Notes: generated by a model from the sequence alone, not told the origin. A stretch of DNA of 64,000 nt from Bacteriovoracaceae bacterium (GCA_013141065.1 JABFRR010000016.1:1-64000), one strand, 5' to 3'. Positions 9,864 to 20,012 are shown, counted from the first letter of the stretch. Program-made: numbers and translations.

Positions 9864-10577
9864 ATGCCATCGTTTTTATTTTTACTTTTATCCCTAAGCT
9901 TTTTTTCTTTACCAAATGGTGCCTTTGCAAAGTCTAGTGAAATGGTTTTTCCTGCGGCTTCAATCAAGTCCTTGTCGGTCTCTTCGCCAAAAGGAAATAT
10001 ACAGATAAATGGTTCTGGAACTAATAAAGATGTGATTGTTAAGATCACTGATTTGAAACCAACAGCTGAAAGTGCGAAATGTGTGAAAAACATGGGACTT
10101 GAAGGGACAAAACTAGTAGTAAGTGTCTCAAACGAAAATGGCCTTTTTGATAAGGCCACTTGTGAATTTGAAATTGTTATAAGTTTTAATCAAAAAACTT
10201 TAAGTTTACCGGGTTCTGCCATTTCAGTGTCTTCGGCAAGTGCAGATATGAGTTTAAAAAATGTATCGAGTGAGCTTGATTTAAAAACTGCTTCTGGAAA
10301 AATGACAGTTTCAGGAGATATACTTCGCAATATTATCGCCAAATCAGCCACAGGTGAACAGCATTTTGCCTTTAAAAATTGTCCTTCACGGGCCGACGTG
10401 GACTTGATGACGGGAACAGGAGATATGGTTTTAAAAATGCCTGTTAATTGCAAAATTCGAGTGGATTTCAAAAGTGCAACGGGAAAATTGTTTAATCCCA
10501 TCGGTGAATCCGAGGATTACCAAGTTAAAATTGTCGGAAAAAGTGCCAGTGGAGATTTAACTTTGGGAAAACTGTGA
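9864..10577 (+). CDS. secreted DUF4097-like beta-repeat protein
   Basis: The protein has 237 residues. I take ATG 9864 (after TAAGGA) over a TTG 63 bases upstream, because it places a signal peptide (SFLFLLLSLSFF...GAFA) at the N-terminus. The mature part repeats short strands with the pattern SASADMSL, TASGKMTV, SATGEQHF, TGTGDMVL, SATGKLF, SASGDLTL, spaced about 20 residues. That is the signature of the DUF4097/putative-adhesin right-handed beta-helix fold. Function in this family is poorly known; surface or periplasmic location is inferred from the signal peptide. Confidence 0.72.
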   Translation: MPSFLFLLLSLSFFSLPNGAFAKSSEMVFPAASIKSLSVSSPKGNIQINGSGTNKDVIVKITDLKPTAESAKCVKNMGLEGTKLVVSVSNENGLFDKATCEFEIVISFNQKTLSLPGSAISVSSASADMSLKNVSSELDLKTASGKMTVSGDILRNIIAKSATGEQHFAFKNCPSRADVDLMTGTGDMVLKMPVNCKIRVDFKSATGKLFNPIGESEDYQVKIVGKSASGDLTLGKL

Positions 10578-10663
10578 ATAAAGTAGCCTACAAGCTCTTA
10601 TAAATTCTTTGTCTAAACGCAGTCTCATATCTTTACTCGTTTTTATTAGATAGAATCAAATTT

Positions 10664-11575
10664 ATGGAAAATATTTTTAGCCCAAATGTTTCAAGAAATA
10701 CGCTCAAGATTGGCGCACTTATTAACTTAGTGTGGGGTCTTTTGTGCATCTTTTTTCCACAAGCTTTACTAACTACAAGTTCTAGTTATCCTCATCTGGT
10801 TTTGTTAGGCCTTTTTTACTGTGCACTTGCTGTCGCATTAATTTTTTCAAGTCTTGATATTGCTAGGCATTGGTTAGTTATTCTGCTTTCATTTGCCGTT
10901 TCATTTTTTGCTTCAGCGGTCTATCTTTTTTTAACGCTGAAGGGCTCTTTTACTCCTGGAAATGGTCTTCCCTTATTTGCCTACCATTTTCTTATGCTCG
11001 TTCCTTATATCGGAGTATTAAATAGGGCCTATTTGGAAAATACACACGAGGAAAGTGCTCCAAAGAAATTTCATGACTTGGTTAATGTAGTTAGAACTTC
11101 TCAAAATAAAACTCTTCTTGAGCTCTCACTTGATCAAAACGTTCTTTTGGTTTTTGTACGCCATTTTGGTTGTACATTTTGTCGCGAAACAGTTTCTGAA
11201 ATTGCCAAAATTGAAGAAGCGATTGTCGGTAAGAAGTTAACTCTCGTCTATGTTCATATGAGTGATATCGGACATGGGGAAGAGTTCTTTTTGCAATACT
11301 ACAATCACCCAGTCCATCATATCTCTGATCCAGCTAAAAGGCTTTATCACAGCTTGAATTTAAAACGTGGGTCCTTAATGCAGATTTTTGGCCCGATGAC
11401 GTGGATTCGTGGACTTTATGCCGGACTTATTAAAGGACACGGCATTGGTCAAATAGAAGGGGATAGTTTGCAGTTGGGAGGAGTCTTCGTTCTTTCTAAA
11501 GGACAGATTATTTTTGAACAAAAATTTCCAAAAGCTTCTTATTTATTTCAAATTAACACTCTTCCTGAATTATAG
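10664..11575 (+). CDS. membrane-anchored peroxiredoxin-like (AhpC/TSA-type) protein
   Basis: The 303-residue protein has four hydrophobic segments in residues 15-125, then a cytosolic or periplasmic thioredoxin-fold domain. In it, LVFVRHFGCTFCRE carries a CxxC pair (Cys170, Cys173) at the peroxiredoxin position, followed by strands expected for the PRXL2/AhpC-TSA_2 (PF13911) family, including GGVFVLSKGQIIFE near the end. It may reduce peroxides or disulfides near the membrane. The fusion of a four-helix membrane part with this domain is unusual to my knowledge. It ends 50 bases before asnB but has its own upstream gap. Confidence 0.72.
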   Translation: MENIFSPNVSRNTLKIGALINLVWGLLCIFFPQALLTTSSSYPHLVLLGLFYCALAVALIFSSLDIARHWLVILLSFAVSFFASAVYLFLTLKGSFTPGNGLPLFAYHFLMLVPYIGVLNRAYLENTHEESAPKKFHDLVNVVRTSQNKTLLELSLDQNVLLVFVRHFGCTFCRETVSEIAKIEEAIVGKKLTLVYVHMSDIGHGEEFFLQYYNHPVHHISDPAKRLYHSLNLKRGSLMQIFGPMTWIRGLYAGLIKGHGIGQIEGDSLQLGGVFVLSKGQIIFEQKFPKASYLFQINTLPEL

Positions 11576-11625
11576 TTCGCCATGCTACAATGACTCTTCA
11601 TGCTTTTATTTAGGAGAAGTTGTTC

Positions 11626-13239
11626 ATGTGTGGTTTTATTGTTATCGAAGGTGATTTTGACTCTCAATATAATTCAAAAACTCTTGGTGCTTTTAGTGAA
11701 TTAACTAATACGCTCATTCACCGTGGCCCTGATGATCATAAAATTGTTCCTTTTCCAAATGGTTTAATAGGCTTTCATCGACTGGCCATTATGGATTTGT
11801 CTCCTTCGGGAGCTCAACCCTTTGCAAGTTCAAAGAATAATTTATTAGTCTGTAATGGCGAAATTTATAATTATCCACAGCTTAAATTAGAATGCTCCTC
11901 TCATCATTTTATTTCTCATTCTGACTGCGAGGTTTTATTACCTCTTTATGAAAAATGGGGCATCGAAAAGCTTGTAAAAAATCTTGATGCGGAGTTTGCA
12001 CTTGTTATTTGGGATAATGCTAAAAAATCCTTAGTCGCTGCTAGAGATCCTATGGGAATTCGTCCACTTTTTTATGGAAAAACCAGAGATCAAAAAATTG
12101 CTTTTGCCTCTGAAGTGAAAGCACTCACATCTGTTTGTACAGAAATATCACCTTTTCCACCAGGCCACTATTTTGATGGAAATCAATTTATATGCTATTT
12201 GGATCTCTCAAAAGTTGAAAATTTTCATACGGATAGTCTTGAAGTCGTTAAAAAAAATATCAATTCACTTTTGCGTGAGGCCGTTAAAAAACGTCTCCAG
12301 TCAGACGCTGAAGTTGGTTTTCTCTTAAGTGGGGGACTGGATTCAAGTTTGGTTTGTGCGATTGCTCAAGAATTGAGTTCAAGGCCAATTAAGACTTTTT
12401 CGATAGGTATGACTGATGATGCTATTGATTCAAAATACGCCAAAGATGTTGCTGATTATATTGGTGCCAATCACACAAACGTGACTATGACTGTAGAAGA
12501 TGTCATGAACGCTCTCAAAAAAGTTATTTATCATCTTGAGACCTGGGACATTACCACTGTCAGGGCTTCTGTCGGTATGTATTTAGTTTGCCAATACATT
12601 GGAGATAAAACTCCTATAAAGGTATTACTAACAGGAGAAGTGAGTGATGAGCTTTTTGGATATAAGTACACTGACTTTGCACCCAATCCTCAGGAGTTTC
12701 AATCTGAGGCGGCTAAAAGAATTCATGAATTGTATCTTTATGACGTGCTCAGGGCCGATCGCTCAATTTCCGCACACTCATTGGAAGCAAGGGTTCCTTT
12801 TTCAGATAAATTTTTTGTTGAGTATGTCATGAAGATTCCACCAACTTTAAAAATGAACACTACCGGTATGGGTAAGTATTTATTGCGTGAATCGTTCAAC
12901 GTGAAAGCAGGGGAAAAAAAGTTACTTCCAGATCATATACTATGGCGAGATAAAGCCGCTTTTTCGGATGCCGTCGGCCACAGTATGGTTGACGAACTTA
13001 AGGCCAGCGCCGAAAAAATGTATAGTGACGAGGAATTCAGAATTCGCTCTAAAAAATTCGCCCATAAAGCGCCTTTTACGAAAGAGTCGTTAATGTATCG
13101 TGAAATTTTTGAAAGTTTTTACCCAAATAGAGCTGAACTTATACCTGATTATTGGATGCCTAATCAATCTTGGGATAACTGCAAAGTTTCTGACCCAAGT
13201 GCCAGGGCCTTGCCAAATTATGGGGCCAGTGGGAAGTGA
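11626..13239 (+). CDS. asnB: asparagine synthetase (glutamine-hydrolysing)
   Basis: AsnB makes asparagine from aspartate, ATP and glutamine. Start ATG 11626 puts the glutaminase nucleophile at Cys2 (MCGF), so the in-frame TTG six bases earlier is rejected; TAGGAG precedes it. The class II amidotransferase domain shows HRGPDD, GFHRLAIMD and CNGEIYNY. The synthetase domain has the pyrophosphate loop LSGGLDSS at about 234-241 and TGEVSDELFGYKY. Length 537 fits the E. coli AsnB group. The last four bases of the gene overlap the GTG of the pseudouridine synthase gene (GTGA, 13236-13239), so the two are coupled. Confidence 0.95.
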   Translation: MCGFIVIEGDFDSQYNSKTLGAFSELTNTLIHRGPDDHKIVPFPNGLIGFHRLAIMDLSPSGAQPFASSKNNLLVCNGEIYNYPQLKLECSSHHFISHSDCEVLLPLYEKWGIEKLVKNLDAEFALVIWDNAKKSLVAARDPMGIRPLFYGKTRDQKIAFASEVKALTSVCTEISPFPPGHYFDGNQFICYLDLSKVENFHTDSLEVVKKNINSLLREAVKKRLQSDAEVGFLLSGGLDSSLVCAIAQELSSRPIKTFSIGMTDDAIDSKYAKDVADYIGANHTNVTMTVEDVMNALKKVIYHLETWDITTVRASVGMYLVCQYIGDKTPIKVLLTGEVSDELFGYKYTDFAPNPQEFQSEAAKRIHELYLYDVLRADRSISAHSLEARVPFSDKFFVEYVMKIPPTLKMNTTGMGKYLLRESFNVKAGEKKLLPDHILWRDKAAFSDAVGHSMVDELKASAEKMYSDEEFRIRSKKFAHKAPFTKESLMYREIFESFYPNRAELIPDYWMPNQSWDNCKVSDPSARALPNYGASGK

Positions 13240-13904
13240 GTGAGACGTCTTTGATCTATAATATTGTTTTTCAAAATGATCATCTTGTTATCGTCGATAA
13301 ACAGGCCCTTGTCCTAAGTGTTCCGTCTCGAATCGGCGAGAATGAAACACGACCAGTATTAGGTTTAAGGCTTGAAAGTGATTTAGGAATAACTCTCTAT
13401 CCTATACATCGATTAGATTATGAGGTTTCAGGCCTGATTATGTTTGCTAAAACTCCTCAAGCTCAAAAAATTACAAATTCTTGGTTTGAAAAAAAGGAAG
13501 TTAATAAAACCTATAGTGCGATATCGTCTCCTCTTGTTCAAAATAGTGAAAATCTTTTTAATGTAGGTGAAAACTATTTATGGAAATGTCGGCTTATGCG
13601 TGGAAAAAAGCGCGCCTATGAAGCTCCCCATGGAAAGGAGTCAGTGACAAAAGCCAAGTTAATTGAAGTGAGAAATGATTTTTTTCATTGGGAACTTAAT
13701 CCTGTTACGGGCAGATCTCATCAGTTGCGCTATGAACTTTTCCGTCACGGTTATCCGATTGTGGGAGATGATCTCTATTCTTCCACTAAAAAATTTGAAT
13801 TACCGGGTATAGCACTCCGTGCTTTTAAAATTGATTTTCAAAACACCAAAAATGCAGACGTTTTAGAACTTCCACCTTTTATAGAAATTAGTAAAAATAA
13901 TTAA
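13236..13904 (+). CDS. RluA-family pseudouridine synthase
   Basis: The 222-residue protein has the RluA-family active-site block HRLDYEVSGL with the catalytic Asp, and the C-terminal NPVTGRSHQLRYEL motif. It isomerises uridine to pseudouridine in rRNA or tRNA; the site cannot be told. It has no S4 domain, as in the RluA/TruC-size members. It begins with GTG overlapping the asnB stop, an odd functional pairing that suggests translational coupling rather than shared pathway. Confidence 0.88.
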   Translation: MSETSLIYNIVFQNDHLVIVDKQALVLSVPSRIGENETRPVLGLRLESDLGITLYPIHRLDYEVSGLIMFAKTPQAQKITNSWFEKKEVNKTYSAISSPLVQNSENLFNVGENYLWKCRLMRGKKRAYEAPHGKESVTKAKLIEVRNDFFHWELNPVTGRSHQLRYELFRHGYPIVGDDLYSSTKKFELPGIALRAFKIDFQNTKNADVLELPPFIEISKNN

Positions 13905-13982
13905 AATAAAATTGCCAGTCGCTTCGTAGAGTCCTTATACTAAAAGCATCAACATTATTTTTTTTACTATGAAGGTGAAAAA

Positions 13983-14380
13983 ATGGGAAATATGAAAATT
14001 AAATTATTCGTTTGTTTTGTCATACTTTGTTTTAGCTTTAGTTTTTCTTCACTCCAAGCTTCAATCAATCCGACTCCGAACTCTCAACTCGTTGGACTCA
14101 ATCTACTAATTAAGTCTAAAAAGAATACTGTTAATTCTGATATCATGATGCCTTTTATCAAACGGCAGAACTAGAAAAAATGATCGGCAACAAGAATGTC
14201 TTTATAGAAATTAACCCCAAGCGTGGAAAATACTCTGACGAAATCAGTATTGAGTTAAAATTTTCGCATGCGAGTGGATCAAAAGCTTTTTTCAAAAAAG
14301 AAATTGTCGCCAAGGTAAACCAAGTTTCAAAACTTTCTTACCGAGGAATGTCGATTCAGATTCGACCAGTTTTAAATTAA
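13983..14380 (+). pseudogene. secreted small protein gene with a frameshift
   Basis: The first part starts at ATG 13983 (or 13992) after GAAGGTG and gives a signal peptide (LFVCFVILCFSFSFSSLQAS) and about 55 residues, ending at TAG 14172. A second frame is open from upstream of 14180 to 14380 and reads DAFYQTAELEKMIG into a strand-rich domain ending RPVLN. The second frame has no ribosome site of its own, and the two join at ATCATGATGCC (about 14143-14153) if one base, for example a G after ATG, is restored. The repaired protein would have about 132 residues. No family is recognised. Confidence 0.6.
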
Positions 14381-14391
14381 AATTCACTTTT

Positions 14392-15510
14392 TTACTTAAT
14401 GATTTTCGCCATTTCAGCAATGAATGGAATAAGTTCAATAGAAATTAAGATAATAATAATAAGTTCCATGACGTGACTTCTTCTCGATGTAATATTGTCC
14501 AACAGAAGCTTACAAAGTTCGGCCATATTATCGAGCTTATTATCAATTGATTTTTGCCAATCATTAAATCTAAATTTATTCGATGCAGTCCTAAAAACGG
14601 TTGAATGGTAAAGATCACCTATCACTTTGAGAGAGTTTTCTACACTTTCAACAATTTCTGCAATCTCTATATACTTTTGTCCAGCCTCAAGTGCCAGGTC
14701 AGTATATCGAGAGGAGAAGAGATTCATTTCTTTAAGTTCAACTGCAGAATAAATATGTTTTAATTTTTTATCGAGAAGATCATCATAATAGCGCATTTCC
14801 AAAACTTGGTTGAGCGCAAACTCGATAACATCGGGAATATCAAGCGAGCCACTTGGTTCGATGATGAAAGCAGAGTTCCAGTCAATAATGGCCAAGTCAT
14901 TTTTATAGTACTGAAGTTTACTGCTATAGATTCTTTCTCTTATTTGGTTTGAGAGAATATCTTTTTCTTCATTGATAATTAATGCTGCTATGTCTTCTTG
15001 GTCGATAATAGTAGCAGCGTCTGCATAATTTTCTTTAAAACTTTCAATGAAATACAGAATGTAGTCTTCGTTAACTTCCCATTCATTAATTTTTGCCATG
15101 GACTTTTTTATTTGCTCTGTTAGTTCGCGAGCTTTTGATCTAGCGAAAATATCAAGTTGTTCATCATTTTGGATTTTATCAGACATGACTCTGAGCTCAT
15201 CAATGGTTGAACCTTCAGGAATTGTAAAATCAAGAGTGAGTGAGAGAGTTCCAAACTCCCATATTTTTGCACTTACTTCAGCTTGAAGAGATCCTGATTC
15301 TTGAATTGATTGGTAATTTCCTAAAAGGACACTTAAGGGATCATTTGAGACTATGACTGCTTGTTGATTAATTTTTTTTAATCTAAACTTAGCTCTTGCA
15401 GTGGTTTCTTGCTCAAGAATTTTTTCAGCACCTTCGAGATCGATTTCTTCTCCGATATCGTAGACTCGATAGATTAAGATGCGGCCTTTTTTGATGGTAT
15501 TTTTATTCAT
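14392..15510 (-). CDS. RMD1/DUF155-like tail-anchored membrane protein
   Basis: The 372-residue protein is mostly soluble, with a mixed alpha/beta first half and a long helical second half (about 200-345). It ends in a single hydrophobic segment, MELIIIILISIELIPFI, preceded by RRSH. This layout, and especially the Arg-rich lead into an IIIILI...E segment close to the C-terminus, resembles the RMD1/SIF2 (DUF155) family of eukaryotes and bacteria. Biochemical activity of that family is not established. The gene converges on the broken secreted gene and diverges from sufE. Confidence 0.65.
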   Translation of the reverse strand: MNKNTIKKGRILIYRVYDIGEEIDLEGAEKILEQETTARAKFRLKKINQQAVIVSNDPLSVLLGNYQSIQESGSLQAEVSAKIWEFGTLSLTLDFTIPEGSTIDELRVMSDKIQNDEQLDIFARSKARELTEQIKKSMAKINEWEVNEDYILYFIESFKENYADAATIIDQEDIAALIINEEKDILSNQIRERIYSSKLQYYKNDLAIIDWNSAFIIEPSGSLDIPDVIEFALNQVLEMRYYDDLLDKKLKHIYSAVELKEMNLFSSRYTDLALEAGQKYIEIAEIVESVENSLKVIGDLYHSTVFRTASNKFRFNDWQKSIDNKLDNMAELCKLLLDNITSRRSHVMELIIIILISIELIPFIAEMAKIIK

Positions 15511-15630
15511 AAGATGAGTCTAACATACTTAGATCATTAATAAATGTATGAATAGTTTTTCCATTTGAGCTATGTTATAAATTCTAAGTCACATCGGCCA
15601 ATTCCAGAATCTATTTGTAAGGTTTTAATC

Positions 15631-16062
15631 ATGATTAAAGACAGAATCGATCAGTTAATACAGGAATTTAAAAGTTATCACGACTGGGAAGAGCGCTATA
15701 AACACTTAATTGATATTGGCAAAAAAATGCCAGTGATGGATGATAAAAATAGAATCCCCGAAAATATTGTCAAGGGCTGCCAGTCACAAGTCTGGCTTTC
15801 TGCTGAATTAATAGGGGACAGAATCACTTTTCAAGGTGACAGTGACGCTTCAATTGTCAAAGGCATAGTGGGACTTTTACTCAAAGTTTATAGTGAATCT
15901 ACCCCCGAGGAAATTCTTTCAACCAAGCCGACTTTTTTGGAAGATATTGGACTTCGTGAACACCTTTCAATGTCGAGGGCCAATGGATTAAATGCTATGA
16001 TGAAACAAATTTCTTTTTTTGCTTTAGCTTTTAAAGCAAAATTAAGTATGCAAACTAAATAA
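15631..16062 (+). CDS. sufE: SufE-family Fe-S cluster assembly protein
   Basis: SufE accepts sulfane sulfur from the cysteine desulfurase SufS and passes it to the Fe-S scaffold. The 143-residue protein has the family pattern: N-terminal helix, YKHLIDIGKKMP, NIVKGCQSQVWL with the sulfur-carrying Cys near residue 51, and LREHLSMSRANGL at the end. Start ATG 15631 follows TAAGG; a TTG 66 bases earlier would add an atypical leader. It is followed by hemB after nine bases. No sufS or sufBCD lies nearby. Confidence 0.9.
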   Translation: MIKDRIDQLIQEFKSYHDWEERYKHLIDIGKKMPVMDDKNRIPENIVKGCQSQVWLSAELIGDRITFQGDSDASIVKGIVGLLLKVYSESTPEEILSTKPTFLEDIGLREHLSMSRANGLNAMMKQISFFALAFKAKLSMQTK

Positions 16063-16071
16063 GGATTTTTC

Positions 16072-17055
16072 ATGCTCAATATCAGCCGACCAAGAAGAAA
16101 TAGAAAAAGTGATGCCATCAGAAGATTAGTTCGAGAAACTCATCTCGGGGTCAATGACCTGATCGCTCCTTTATTTGTGAGAGAGGGTGTTTCTTTGAGA
16201 GAGCCTATAAAGACCATGCCTGGAGTGTGTCGACTCTCAATTGATGAATTAGTTAAGGAGTGTCGAGAACTCTTTTTATTAGGTGTTCCTTGCGTGGCAC
16301 TTTTTCCGGCCATCGAAGATAAGCTTAAAGATCAAAAAGCTTCAGAAGCCTATAATCCCAACGGACTTTACCAGCGTGCGATTAGAGAAGTGAAAAATGC
16401 TCTTCCTGAATTGATGATAATGACTGACGTGGCGCTCGATCCTTATTCGAGTGACGGACATGATGGTTTAGTTGATCCAAAGACTGGTGAAATATTAAAT
16501 GATCCAACTTTGGAAGTTTTAGCAAAAATGGCCATTGTTCAATCAAGAGCAGGTGCAGATATTTTAGGCCCATCTGATATGATGGATGGTAGAGTTGGTT
16601 TTATCAGAGATGCTCTTGATGAAGAAAATCTCATGAATGTTGCAATCATGTCTTACGCTGCAAAATACGCTTCAAGCTTTTATGGGCCATTTAGAGATGC
16701 ACTGAATTCAGCTCCCAAGTCCGGCGATAAAAAAACTTATCAAATGGACTATGCCAATGTTCGAGAAGCCTTAAGAGAAGCTTATTTAGATGAATCAGAA
16801 GGCGCAGACATATTGATGGTCAAGCCAGGTCTTCCTTATTTAGATGTTATAAAAACACTGAGAGACAATACAACTTTGCCTATAGCTGCTTACAACGTCA
16901 GTGGAGAGTACGCCATGGTTAAAGCCGCAAGTGAGCGTGGAATGATCGATGGTGATAAAGCAATGATTGAAATGCTTTGGGCCTTTAAGCGAGCAGGCTC
17001 AGACATGATTCTTACTTATTTTGCTAAAGAAGCGGCAATTTTATTAAACGAATAA
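16072..17055 (+). CDS. hemB: porphobilinogen synthase (5-aminolevulinate dehydratase)
   Basis: HemB condenses two 5-aminolevulinates into porphobilinogen in haem synthesis. The 327-residue protein carries both Schiff-base lysines: Lys198 in SYAAKYASSFYGPFRDA and Lys251 in MVKPGLPYLD. DVALDPYSSDGHDG replaces the zinc-binding cysteine triplet with Asp/Ser residues, so this is probably the magnesium-type enzyme. AAGGA precedes the ATG. It is in an operon with sufE. Haem demand fits the haem-c chemoreceptor in this window. Confidence 0.96.
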   Translation: MLNISRPRRNRKSDAIRRLVRETHLGVNDLIAPLFVREGVSLREPIKTMPGVCRLSIDELVKECRELFLLGVPCVALFPAIEDKLKDQKASEAYNPNGLYQRAIREVKNALPELMIMTDVALDPYSSDGHDGLVDPKTGEILNDPTLEVLAKMAIVQSRAGADILGPSDMMDGRVGFIRDALDEENLMNVAIMSYAAKYASSFYGPFRDALNSAPKSGDKKTYQMDYANVREALREAYLDESEGADILMVKPGLPYLDVIKTLRDNTTLPIAAYNVSGEYAMVKAASERGMIDGDKAMIEMLWAFKRAGSDMILTYFAKEAAILLNE

Positions 17056-17066
17056 AAAACTAATTT

Positions 17067-18005
17067 TTAGATTCCAGGAATTTTAGTAATTCTCATGATT
17101 TTTTCATAACTCTCTAAGTGAGAATTACTAAGTCTTCTTGATTCAAGACAATTGCGTTCGTTATTAAAGACAAAATCTTCCGCACCTTGAATGAGAATTC
17201 CTTCAATTTTTCCAGTGCGTTTGTTAAAAACCGGTGAACCTGAATTTCCACCATAGGCATCGAGGTTCGCAGTGAAATAATTTTCTTTTAAGAAAAAAGA
17301 TTTAAATTTATGTTCTCGTTCAATATCATTCATTCGACTGACGACACCACCATCTGTTGCCTTCATCGGAAGACCCATAGGGTGACCTACGACGACTAGA
17401 GGAGTATTTAATAAAACTCGTCCAAATTTACGAGTCTTAAGTGCTTTGTAACTGACAACTTCTCGGTCCAGCTCTATAACAGCGTAGTCGCTGACTTCTT
17501 TGTCGCTATAGACATATTTTTGGTGCAGAATTTTTTTACAACTGTACACTTGGTTTTTACTTAATTCTGTAGTGCCTTCTTTGAAACCAAAAACCCATTT
17601 ATAGTCTTCGCATTCTTTTGGTGAATTCATGCAATGGCCCGCAGTCACAATTGTTTTTGGACCTGCTAAGAATCCAGAGCAGTTTCCTAAAGATATTTGG
17701 TCTTGGAATTTTTCATCTTCACATAAATTGGGAATAGCACGCTTGAGTGTTATGGTGGGGAAGAGAATTCTATCGGCATCATCTCGGTCTTCGGTCAGTC
17801 TTTTTTTAGAAACGCGCATAGCGATTGATTGCGATTTTTCGATAATGTCTGAATCTTCATAGCTCTCAATTTCATGACGGTCATCATTACCGTAAATGAG
17901 GTCTGCACCCGGTAGATCGAAATCGCGAGATAACTTCGCTTGAGTTTCAATTGTCACTAATAAAGATAAAGAAAGTGCTAAACTCTTAAAGCTTATAATG
18001 TTCAC
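17067..18005 (-). CDS. secreted trypsin-like serine protease (S1 fold)
   Basis: The 312-residue protein starts with GTG and has a signal peptide ending around ETQA (residue 23). The catalytic triad is visible: His124 in TAGHC, Asp173 in DYAVIELD, and Ser255 in GGNSGSPV. A propeptide-like stretch of about 60 residues precedes the domain. CxxxxC pairs around the His loop suggest disulfides, hence an extracytoplasmic enzyme. The sequence resembles the trypsin_2/V8-like branch, which often cleaves after acidic or small residues, but specificity cannot be read here. It converges on hemB, 11 bases apart. Confidence 0.85.
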   Translation of the reverse strand: MNIISFKSLALSLSLLVTIETQAKLSRDFDLPGADLIYGNDDRHEIESYEDSDIIEKSQSIAMRVSKKRLTEDRDDADRILFPTITLKRAIPNLCEDEKFQDQISLGNCSGFLAGPKTIVTAGHCMNSPKECEDYKWVFGFKEGTTELSKNQVYSCKKILHQKYVYSDKEVSDYAVIELDREVVSYKALKTRKFGRVLLNTPLVVVGHPMGLPMKATDGGVVSRMNDIEREHKFKSFFLKENYFTANLDAYGGNSGSPVFNKRTGKIEGILIQGAEDFVFNNERNCLESRRLSNSHLESYEKIMRITKIPGI

Positions 18006-18234
18006 GGCCCGTCCCCCAATAGTAAATACCCAAGGGGGTAGTACGTTTGGAGAGTCTCGCTGGCAAGGGTGTTTGAAAATCTTACATGTAAAAAAGTATA
18101 TAAAAGTTCATTGATTTTAATGATATATATTGGCTATTTAGAGAGTTTTTTTGGGCTTTATTAAAAAAGGAAAAATCTGTGGTCACTTAAGTTTTACTGC
18201 TAATATATAAAAAGACTAATCATAAGGAAGACAC

Positions 18235-19970
18235 TTGAATGCGATAAATCAATCTTCAGTTCTTGTTAAAACACTCGATGATCTTGCACCATTGGCGGAT
18301 TATTCACTAATGAAGACGCTCATACCAGATCCTGAAGCGACAAAAAACGGAGTCGACAATCAACCTCGACAAGTTTTTACTGGGCACTATGTTCCAGTGA
18401 ATCCTACTCCTATCAAAGACCCAGTCTATGTAGCTCACAGTAAGAAATTCTTTCGTGAACTGGGCTTTGACGATAGCCTGGCCCAAACCAAGGATTTTAT
18501 CCGAATGTTTTCTGGAGATCTATCGGAGGTGCCTCACCCTATGAGCAAGGTTGGATGGGCAACAGGATATGCTCTTTCTATCTATGGGACTGAATACTAC
18601 CATCAGTGTCCTTTCAAAACGGGAAATGGCTACGGAGATGGCCGTGCCATTTCCATCCTTGAAGCAAACATCAATGGGCAGCGTTGGGAAATGCAACTTA
18701 AAGGCGGTGGCACAGAACGCCTTATTGCCGTGGAGCCGATGGCCGTGCAGTCTTGCGCTCAAGTGTTCGTGAGTTTTTAGCTCAAGAACATATGAACTCC
18801 CTTGGTATTCCTTCTTCACGTTCATTAAGTTTATTCACCTCAAAGACGGAAAAGGTAAAGCGTCCTTGGTTTACACAAGGGTCACACTCAAAGGATCCTG
18901 AAGTCATGATAGATGAATCCGTCGCGATAACTACGCGGGTTGCTCATTCATTTCTTCGAGTAGGCCAGCTTGAACTTTTCGGTCGTCGTGCCAGAAAAAA
19001 AGAGCATCCAGAAGCTTTAGAAGAGTTGAGAGCGATTGTGCAGCACTTGATTGATCGTGAGTACAAGGACGTAATTGAAGAGAATTTATCTTTTGAAAAT
19101 AAAGTGATCTTGCTTGCAAATGAATTTCGCAGTCGCCTTACGTCTCTTGTGGCAAATTGGATTCGTGTTGGTTATTGCCAAGGAAATTTCAATAGTGACA
19201 ACTGTGCAGCAGGTGGCTTCACACTAGACTATGGCCCATTTGGTTTTATGGATATGTTTGACCCAAAATATCAGCCGTGGACAGGAGGCGGAGATCATTT
19301 CTCCTATTTTAATCAACCTCAAGCGGCCAAACGTAATTTTCATATGTTTTGCTTGGCCTTGAAACCGATTTTAGAATCAAATGAGAATGCTTTAAGAAGC
19401 TTAGAAGAGATTGAAAATGGCTTTTCTCTAATGATCCAAGAAAAAATTGAAAAAATGTGGGCCACCAAATTAGGTCTTAGTACATTCGATGGAGCAATTT
19501 TCAAAGAACTTGTAATGCTTATGATGCAAACTCATGTCGATTACACTATCTTCTTTCGTGAACTCTCTTCATTTCCTTTAGACATTACTCCACTCATTAA
19601 AAGTTTTTATGATGAGTCGTTTTCAGATGAAAAGATTCTAGATAACTGGTCGCAGTGGCTAGATAAATGGAAAACACTCATTCATAATTCCAACCCTGTT
19701 GAAATAAATGCTATTTCGTCACAATCTCGTGAGAAGCTTTCAGGGCAGATGAAACTTGTTAACCCAAAGTACACTCTGCGAGAATGGTTCCTAGTACCTG
19801 CGTATCAACAAGCATGTAATGGAGACTATGCTTTAATTGGGGAGCTGCAAGAGGTTATGACAAGTCCTTATGCTGAGCTTTCCAATGAGATGGAGGAGAA
19901 ATACTATAGGAAAAAGCCCTCTCATCTTTTTGAAGTTGCTGGTATATCTCATGTCAGCTGTTCATCGTAA
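18235..19970 (+). pseudogene. selO: protein adenylyltransferase SelO (YdiU/UPF0061), frameshifted
   Basis: SelO is a pseudokinase-fold enzyme that transfers AMP to proteins. The first 160 codons (TTG start with AAGGAAG six bases before it) read correctly through KGGGT at 18712-18714. Then two extra bases GA (18715-18716) shift the frame. In the other frame the sequence continues [20 protein letters not shown] and on to the family's [15 protein letters not shown] and [15 protein letters not shown] metal/ATP blocks. It ends VSCSS, with Cys third from the end, where the selenocysteine lies in selenoprotein O. Without GA the protein would have 577 residues. An ATG at 18753 could in theory start the second part, but it would lack the nucleotide-binding N-terminus. 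Confidence 0.88.
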
Positions 19971-20012
19971 AAGGTAACTTAAGTTGTAACTTTGTCTAAA
20001 TGTTAGATTTGA

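Noticed and set aside
9728..10159. 143-codon minus-strand ORF
   Set aside because: It is the antisense of the DUF4097-like gene and overlaps the start of the EamA gene; no family match.
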